Below, in pieces: positions 8,139 to 12,800 of a stretch of 12,800 nt of DNA. Made by a program: the position numbers and the translations under genes. The stretch is from positions 1-12,800 of the forward strand of contig DJBN01000021.1 in the NCBI GenBank assembly GCA_002430075.1, given 5' to 3'. Source of the DNA: Actinobacteria bacterium UBA5975 (GTDB taxonomy: Bacteria; Actinomycetota; Actinomycetes; Nanopelagicales; Nanopelagicaceae). Positions within the stretch are counted from its first letter, which is position 1; each line of letters begins with the position of its first letter. The notes under the pieces are model-generated. The model had not been told where the DNA came from and did no database searches. It saw only the letters and a program-made list of their open reading frames with translations.

Positions 8139-9188
8139 TTATTTGCGACCCTTACGCTTTGGTTGATTGCGAGGACCGGAACCTGTTGATGGACGTGCAG
8201 GTTTCACATCAGTCACGACAGGTGCGCCACCACGGCCGGCTACTCGCTTAGCAAGAGCTTGCATCGCAGGCTCCTTCTCGCGTAGCTGAGCCAGAAATGG
8301 TGGAGCGATAAAGACTGATGAATAGGTTCCGACTGCTAGACCAATGAAGAGTGCAAGGGAGAGATCTTTCAGTGTTCCAGCTCCTAGAAGGCCTGCGCCG
8401 ACAAAGAGAATGGAGCCAACAGGCAGGAGCGCAATTACCGATGTATTCACAGAGCGGACGATTGTCTGATTGACAGCCAAGTTTGCTGCCTGCGAATATG
8501 TCATCTTGCTATTGGCCGCAACAGCCTTGGTGTTCTCTCGAACTTTGTCGAATACAACAACAGTGTCATAGAGCGAATATCCAAGAATTGTAAGGAATCC
8601 GATTACCGTCGCCGGCGTAACATCAAATCCAACAAGAGCATAAATCCCCACGGTAATAAATACATCGTGCACAACAGCCACAATCGCGGCAAGTGCCATC
8701 TTTGGTTCAAAAGCCATTGCTAGGAAGAGCATGACTACGAAGAGGAAGGCGAAGAGTCCATAGAGAGCCTTCTTTGTAATTTCCTTACCCCACGAAGGGC
8801 CGACAAGCTGAGTGTCGATCGTTTCAGCTGTCACTCCGAAGGTACTAGTCAAGGCTGTTTCAAGGCTCTGTGACTGCGCAAATGTAAGGGCGCCTGTCTG
8901 AATACGAACCTTCGTTGTTCCAATCTTCTGAACAATAATTTCTCCAGGGATTCCAATGTTCTCGACAGCAGCTCGAGCTTGCTCAACGGAGACTGAAGGT
9001 TTGTTCAAGGTGTACGCAGCACCACCCTTGAACTCGATACCCAGATGCAGCCCTTGAATAATGAGGGCGGCAAAAGAAGCCAAAATGAATATTGCTGAAA
9101 TGCTATACCAGCGCTTTCGATTTTCAATGATATTAAATGATGTCTCACCAGTGTAGAGACGACCGCCTAGGCCAGTAATTTTTGCCAT
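8139..9188 (-). CDS. secF: Protein translocase subunit SecF
   Basis: Partner of SecD in the membrane complex that uses the proton gradient to help SecYEG complete protein export. The 349-residue protein shows the expected six membrane segments: one near 28-46, then five after the periplasmic-type domain at about 143-160, 165-187, 192-213, 243-262 and 272-295. Signatures are LGIEFKGGAAYTL (49-61) and ILGYSLYDTVVVFDKVREN (201-219), the second containing the Asp of the proton path. The C-terminal 45 residues form a Pro, Gly and Lys/Arg-rich cytoplasmic tail ending KRKGRK, as in other actinobacterial SecF. The ATG lies 4 bases after the secD stop with a perfect GGAGG 9 bases upstream, inside the end of secD, so the pair is translationally linked. 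Confidence 0.97.
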   Translation of the reverse strand: MAKITGLGGRLYTGETSFNIIENRKRWYSISAIFILASFAALIIQGLHLGIEFKGGAAYTLNKPSVSVEQARAAVENIGIPGEIIVQKIGTTKVRIQTGALTFAQSQSLETALTSTFGVTAETIDTQLVGPSWGKEITKKALYGLFAFLFVVMLFLAMAFEPKMALAAIVAVVHDVFITVGIYALVGFDVTPATVIGFLTILGYSLYDTVVVFDKVRENTKAVAANSKMTYSQAANLAVNQTIVRSVNTSVIALLPVGSILFVGAGLLGAGTLKDLSLALFIGLAVGTYSSVFIAPPFLAQLREKEPAMQALAKRVAGRGGAPVVTDVKPARPSTGSGPRNQPKRKGRK

Positions 9189-9192
9189 CTGC

Positions 9193-10719
9193 TTATGCCT
9201 CCAATGGTGATGCTTGTTTACGACCGATGCTCTTTGGCGAAAATCCAGAGAGCGGATGACCGGAAGAGAAGAAATTCAACTTCGCGACCAGAGTAAGGAT
9301 TGGCTTAGTAAAGATAAAGACGATCAAGAGATCGATGATTGTGGTCAACCCCAAAGTAAATGCGAATCCTCGAACACCTCCAACTGCAAAGAAATAGAGC
9401 AACACTGCGGCAAGGATTGAGACGGTATCTGCTACAACAATCGTGTGACGAGCACGTGCCCAGCCGCTCTCCACTGCAGATCGAATCGAGCGTCCTTCAC
9501 GCGCTTCATCACGTACGCGTTCGAAGTAGACGATAAACGAGTCGGCCGTGATACCAATCGAGACGATGGCTCCTGCAATTCCTGCAAGAGTCAAAGTGAA
9601 GCCAATGGCTTCACCAAGAACGAGGAACAGTAGATAGAGAATGATTCCTGCGATGGCGAGTGAACCTACGGTGACAAGGCCAAGAGCTCGGTAGTAGAGG
9701 AGTGAGAAAACAATAACGAGCAATAGCCCAAGTGCTCCCGCTAAGAGACCGGCCTGTAACTGATCTGCTCCAAGAGTTGGTGATACTTGCTGAACTTCAC
9801 CGCGATCGAAGGCAAGTGGAAGGGCGCCATACTTCAATACATTGGCAAGATCTTGCGCTTCAACCTGAGTGAATGAGCCGGTGATCTGTGCATTACCTGA
9901 TGGAATTGCTTCGTTGATAGCTGGTGCTGATACAACCAAGCCATCAAGAACAATTGCCACTTGATTCTGCGGTGAAGGTAAAGTGGTGACGCGAGCTGTG
10001 AGAGAACCGAAGGCTCTTGTACCTTCACCATTAAATGTCAGTAAAACATACCAACCACTTGCGCCCTGTTGGTCAATTCCGGCCGATGCCTTTGACACTT
10101 GAGTACCGAGTACTTCAGCTGGAGCCAAAATGTATTTACTGGACCCGGTTCGAGAACACGCAACGATCGCATCGGTAGGTGAATCGACGCCTGCACCTTG
10201 CAAGTTAGCTACATTGGTGCAATCAAGGGATGCAAATTTTGCATTCACTTCAGCAGATACTCCAGCAACTGGAGTTGCATTAGATTCCGCACTCCCTCCT
10301 AGAGGTGATGATTCAGCTAATACTTGGCGAAAGCGAAGCTCTGCAGTTTGACCAACGAGCTCGACCACACGTCGACCTGAGTCACCTGGAACAGAGATAA
10401 CAATCTGACGACTTGTTCCGCTACCTTGCGCAGTGACCTCTGCTTCGGCAACACCGAGAGAGTTAACACGTTGGCGAATAATTGAGACAGCCTGGTCAAT
10501 TGCCTCTGATGTAATTTTATTGGAATCATTGGAGGCGCGAGGTTGAAGCGTGATGCTTGTTCCTCCGCGCAGGTCAAGACCCAGGCGGACAGAGCTCGCG
10601 CCCTGAATGAGAGCGGTAGCCAAGAGAGCAATCACAATGACAGCTAAAATTGCCAATGCGCGTACTGGTCGGCCCGCCGTTCTGACTGGGGTCTTTACGG
10701 GGTTTATAGGTGTGGACAT
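9193..10719 (-). CDS. secD: Protein translocase subunit SecD
   Basis: Forms a complex with SecF that assists SecYEG export. It has 508 residues: first membrane segment about 21-41; extracytoplasmic domain about 42-315 starting with the RLGLDLRGG motif (45-53) and IIRQRVNSLGVAEAEV (80-95); then five membrane segments (about 321-342, 346-368, 374-395, 424-445, 450-472) with the family motif AGAIVSIGITADSFIVYFER (382-401), which includes the conserved Asp393. Two cysteines (C167, C188) lie in the extracytoplasmic head and could pair. The ATG 10717-10719 is the only usable start in this frame (in-frame TGA six codons upstream). It follows ruvB by 11 bp, and those bases are pyrimidine-rich with no Shine-Dalgarno. 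yajC, which usually precedes secD in this locus, is missing. Confidence 0.97.
   Translation of the reverse strand: MSTPINPVKTPVRTAGRPVRALAILAVIVIALLATALIQGASSVRLGLDLRGGTSITLQPRASNDSNKITSEAIDQAVSIIRQRVNSLGVAEAEVTAQGSGTSRQIVISVPGDSGRRVVELVGQTAELRFRQVLAESSPLGGSAESNATPVAGVSAEVNAKFASLDCTNVANLQGAGVDSPTDAIVACSRTGSSKYILAPAEVLGTQVSKASAGIDQQGASGWYVLLTFNGEGTRAFGSLTARVTTLPSPQNQVAIVLDGLVVSAPAINEAIPSGNAQITGSFTQVEAQDLANVLKYGALPLAFDRGEVQQVSPTLGADQLQAGLLAGALGLLLVIVFSLLYYRALGLVTVGSLAIAGIILYLLFLVLGEAIGFTLTLAGIAGAIVSIGITADSFIVYFERVRDEAREGRSIRSAVESGWARARHTIVVADTVSILAAVLLYFFAVGGVRGFAFTLGLTTIIDLLIVFIFTKPILTLVAKLNFFSSGHPLSGFSPKSIGRKQASPLEA
9198..9202 (-). promoter_or_regulatory. Strong ribosome-binding site of secF
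   Basis: The minus strand reads GGAGG, a perfect Shine-Dalgarno core 9 bases before the secF ATG at 9188. It lies in the last codons of secD. It stands out because most other genes of the unit have weak or no such site. Confidence 0.75.
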
Positions 10720-10730
10720 AAGAGGAGAGT

Positions 10731-11771
10731 CTAGGCGTCAGGCGCTGGTGTGTCGAAAAGAGTGGAAATTTGAGACGGTGGTGTGCGTCCCACATGCTCC
10801 CACCCCATCGCTGTCGCTACTCGACCACGTGGCGTACGAGCCATAAAGCCATTTCGCACAAGGAAAGGCTCAGCCACGGATTCAACAGTTTCGGTCTCTT
10901 CCCCGACGGCTATGGCAAGAGTTGAAAGACCGACTGGACCTCCCCCAAATCGTTCAATCAGAGCGATCAAGACTGAACGATCGAGGCGATCTAGCCCCTT
11001 TGCATCGACTTCATACATTTCAAGAGCTGCAATCGCGTGTTTATGTGAAAGAAAATCAGAACCTTGAACCTGTGCAAAATCTCGGACTCGACGTAATAGC
11101 CTATTTGCAATACGAGGAGTTCCCCGAGAGCGACTAGCAATTTCAGCAATTGCTAATTTATCTATTGTCAGAGCTAATAATGAGGCGCTTCGCGAAATAA
11201 CCTCTTCGAGCTCTGACTCCTCATAGAAGTCCAGGTGAGCTGTGAAGCCAAAACGATCACGCAGCGGTGAAGGCAATAACCCAGACCGCGTGGTGGCGCC
11301 CACAAGTGTGAAATGTGGGAGCTGCAAAGGAATAGCTGTGGCGCCTGGACCTTTTCCGACGACCACATCGACGCGGAAATCTTCCATCGCAAGATAGAGC
11401 AGCTCCTCGGCAGGACGAGGCAACCGATGAATTTCGTCAAGAAAGAAAATTTCGCCTTCAACTAAGGATGAGAGAATTGCGGCGAGATCACCTGCGTGGG
11501 TGATTGCCGGACCGCTTGAAATTCGTATGGGACTGCCCATTTCAGAGGCAAGAATCATTGCAAGTGTTGTCTTACCCAACCCTGGAGGACCTGAGAGGAG
11601 TATGTGATCTGCGGCCGCGCCTCGTTTGCGAGCTGCTGATAGAAGAACATCGATCTGTTCGCGCACCCGGTGTTGACCTATAAAATCTTTTAGAGTCTTG
11701 GGCCGCAGAGCGTGCTCTGCGGCGGCCTCATCGCTTGCAAACTGCGGATTTACCAATCTCTCTTCGCTCAT
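10731..11771 (-). CDS. ruvB: Holliday junction branch-migration ATPase RuvB
   Basis: Hexameric DNA motor that, loaded by RuvA, pumps DNA through Holliday junctions during recombinational repair. The 346-residue length is standard. Visible are the N-terminal [11 protein letters not shown] (23-32), Walker [10 protein letters not shown] (61-69), Walker B FFLDEIHR (109-116), sensor 1 GATTRSG (158-164), the arginine-finger region PLRDRFG (169-175), sensor 2 [12 protein letters not shown] (217-228) and the C-terminal winged helix with [12 protein letters not shown] (275-286) and RTPRGR (312-317). The ATG directly abuts the TAG of ruvA with no bases between, so translation is likely coupled. The gene is complete and without oddities; its short tail after residue 325 is family-typical. 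Confidence 0.98.
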   Translation of the reverse strand: MSEERLVNPQFASDEAAAEHALRPKTLKDFIGQHRVREQIDVLLSAARKRGAAADHILLSGPPGLGKTTLAMILASEMGSPIRISSGPAITHAGDLAAILSSLVEGEIFFLDEIHRLPRPAEELLYLAMEDFRVDVVVGKGPGATAIPLQLPHFTLVGATTRSGLLPSPLRDRFGFTAHLDFYEESELEEVISRSASLLALTIDKLAIAEIASRSRGTPRIANRLLRRVRDFAQVQGSDFLSHKHAIAALEMYEVDAKGLDRLDRSVLIALIERFGGGPVGLSTLAIAVGEETETVESVAEPFLVRNGFMARTPRGRVATAMGWEHVGRTPPSQISTLFDTPAPDA

Positions 11772-12380
11772 CTAATTTCGCCGCCCGCTCTGGAGTGCTT
11801 TTTTAAGGAGTTCAGAGATATCGATAGTTGATGCGTCTATTCCAGATTCTGCATATTCGGCCACCACTATATTGATTGCGTTATCTGAATCCTTAGCTGT
11901 AAAGCCTAAAGAGACAAGCGCTGAGGCAAGCTGCTCGCGCCAAACCGGTTGATGCGAAATGCTTCGTTCTGAACCAGAGAAGTCTGAAATCTTTCCTTTG
12001 AGCTCGAGAATTAGACGTTGTGCGCCTTTTCGTCCGATGCCAGGAACCTTTTCAATAGCCTTGATATCTTCTTGCATAATTGCAGTCGCTAAAGATTGCG
12101 CCGAGTGTGCACCCATAATTGCAAGGGCAACTTTAGGGCCGATTCCGGATACGGTTTGAACTAATTCAAAGGTTGCACGACTCTCTTCATCAAGAAAGCC
12201 AAAGAGAGTCAGTGAGTCTTCTCGAACAACGAGTGTTGTAAAGAGTTGTACCTGCGCTCCGATATTCATCTGGGAACTTGTATGAGGAGTAATCGAGATA
12301 GAAAGCCCGACTCCCCCGACATCCACGATCGCGCGCTCTGTTGTCAGAGAACGTACAGTTCCCGAAATTAACGAGATCAC
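11772..12380 (-). CDS. ruvA: Holliday junction DNA-binding protein RuvA
   Basis: Binds the four-way junction as a tetramer or octamer and recruits RuvB. The protein has 202 residues in three domains. An N-terminal OB fold (1-63) has the pin with acidic residues E54 and D55 in [12 protein letters not shown]. Two helix-hairpin-helix motifs follow, [10 protein letters not shown] (77-86) and [12 protein letters not shown] (112-123). A flexible link then leads to a C-terminal RuvB-binding domain (about 147-200, [10 protein letters not shown]). The start is a GTG at 12378-12380 inside a GTGA overlap with the ruvC stop codon. It yields the canonical N-terminus MISLISG, so the start is firm although no clear Shine-Dalgarno sequence is present. 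Downstream ruvB begins immediately after its stop. Confidence 0.97.
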   Translation of the reverse strand: MISLISGTVRSLTTERAIVDVGGVGLSISITPHTSSQMNIGAQVQLFTTLVVREDSLTLFGFLDEESRATFELVQTVSGIGPKVALAIMGAHSAQSLATAIMQEDIKAIEKVPGIGRKGAQRLILELKGKISDFSGSERSISHQPVWREQLASALVSLGFTAKDSDNAINIVVAEYAESGIDASTIDISELLKKALQSGRRN

Positions 12381-12800
12381 TTCTTTACCAACTTAGCTAA
12401 GCGTGATTTTTCAGCCGCCAGAGCTTGTTCAATCTTGAGATTTCCTCCACCGCGCCAGATATGACAGATGGCAAGGGCTAACGCATCGGTACTGTCAACG
12501 GGCTTAGGAATGACATCTAAGTTGAGCAACCTCTTCACCATTTCCGCCACCTGAGCTTTATTGGCGCGGCCAGAACCGGTAACAGCAGCCTTAACCTCTG
12601 ATGGCGTATGCATCATGACCGGAATATTTCGCCTGGCTGCAACTAAGAGTGCAATGCCAGCTGCTTGTCCTGTGCCCATGACGGTTCGAACATTGTGCTG
12701 AGAGAAAACTCGTTCGACTGCAATCACATCAGGTTCATGGAGCGCGATCCATTCTTCAATTTCACTCTCTAGTTGAAGCAATCGCTTTTCAAGAGGCAAG
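12377..12800 (-). CDS. ruvC: Crossover junction endodeoxyribonuclease RuvC, C-terminal part (cut by window edge)
   Basis: Resolves Holliday junctions by paired nicks, acting with RuvAB. About 141 codons are inside the window. The first visible residues ([10 protein letters not shown]) correspond to an internal part of the family, so roughly the first 40 residues, including the first catalytic Asp, lie beyond position 12800. The TTG near 12799 is an internal Leu codon, not a start. Visible are the catalytic Glu in [41 protein letters not shown], and the C-terminal acidic pair in [16 protein letters not shown]. After the core, a basic tail of about 25 residues (rich in Lys and Ala) extends to the stop. 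The stop overlaps the ruvA GTG. It is the first gene of the ruv-sec-rel unit seen here; its promoter is outside the window. Confidence 0.96.
   Translation of the reverse strand, partial: LPLEKRLLQLESEIEEWIALHEPDVIAVERVFSQHNVRTVMGTGQAAGIALLVAARRNIPVMMHTPSEVKAAVTGSGRANKAQVAEMVKRLLNLDVIPKPVDSTDALALAICHIWRGGGNLKIEQALAAEKSRLAKLVKK

Noticed and set aside
10317..10631. Minus-strand 104-residue open frame within secD
   Set aside because: It is a shifted frame of secD, whose own frame shows strong family motifs throughout.
12377..12799. Reading ruvC as a complete short gene starting at the TTG near 12799
   Set aside because: The residues from that point match the middle of RuvC. The N-terminal strand with the first catalytic Asp would be absent, so the gene simply continues past the window edge.
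1..12800. Mobile element, prophage, defence or otherwise novel system
   Set aside because: Every gene in the window belongs to a conserved actinobacterial housekeeping neighbourhood. There are no transposase, integrase, toxin-antitoxin, repeat-array or unusual-composition signals that I can see.

Overview
The window is a compact block of bacterial housekeeping genes covering DNA repair, protein export, the stringent response and tRNA charging. The gene order and protein signatures are actinobacterial. The order ruvC-ruvA-ruvB-secD-secF-rel, then metallo-hydrolase-hisS, with aspS and a DUF948 protein next to alaS, is the classic arrangement of Mycobacterium and Streptomyces. The base composition by eye is close to balanced and far from the GC-rich norm of that phylum. 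Spacers are only a few bases long, and several genes usual at this locus are absent. A streamlined, lower-GC actinobacterium, for example one of the small planktonic freshwater Nanopelagicales (acI) or a similar lineage, fits best. The genus-level guess is inference.

Layout. Positions 1-4503 (minus strand, read right to left) hold one unit: MBL-fold hydrolase, hisS, aspS, a DUF948 membrane-anchored small protein, and the first 125 codons of alaS, which runs off the left edge. Positions 4504-4654 are the only sizeable spacer (151 bp). It is divergent and carries a good promoter candidate for the plus-strand gene. Positions 4655-5971 (plus) encode a protein with three DUF349 repeats. Its stop codon overlaps that of the convergent rel gene by 4 bp. 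Positions 5968-12800 (minus) hold a second tight unit, ruvC (cut by the right edge), ruvA, ruvB, secD, secF and rel, with overlaps or gaps of at most 11 bp.

How the genes work together. RuvA and RuvB drive branch migration of Holliday junctions, and RuvC cuts them. SecD and SecF form the membrane export motor that assists SecYEG. Rel makes and degrades (p)ppGpp in response to uncharged tRNA, and the neighbouring unit encodes three aminoacyl-tRNA synthetases (His, Asp, Ala), so charging and its sensor lie side by side. The AspRS carries a His31 signature typical of non-discriminating enzymes, which suggests tRNA-dependent asparagine formation through GatCAB.

I found no mobile element, RNA gene, CRISPR array, tandem repeat or pseudogene, and no convincing undescribed system. 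The points worth a second look are the genes missing from the conserved locus (yajC, apt, ppiB), the terminator-less convergent overlap, the start codons lacking a Shine-Dalgarno sequence, and the DUF349 and DUF948 proteins of unknown role.
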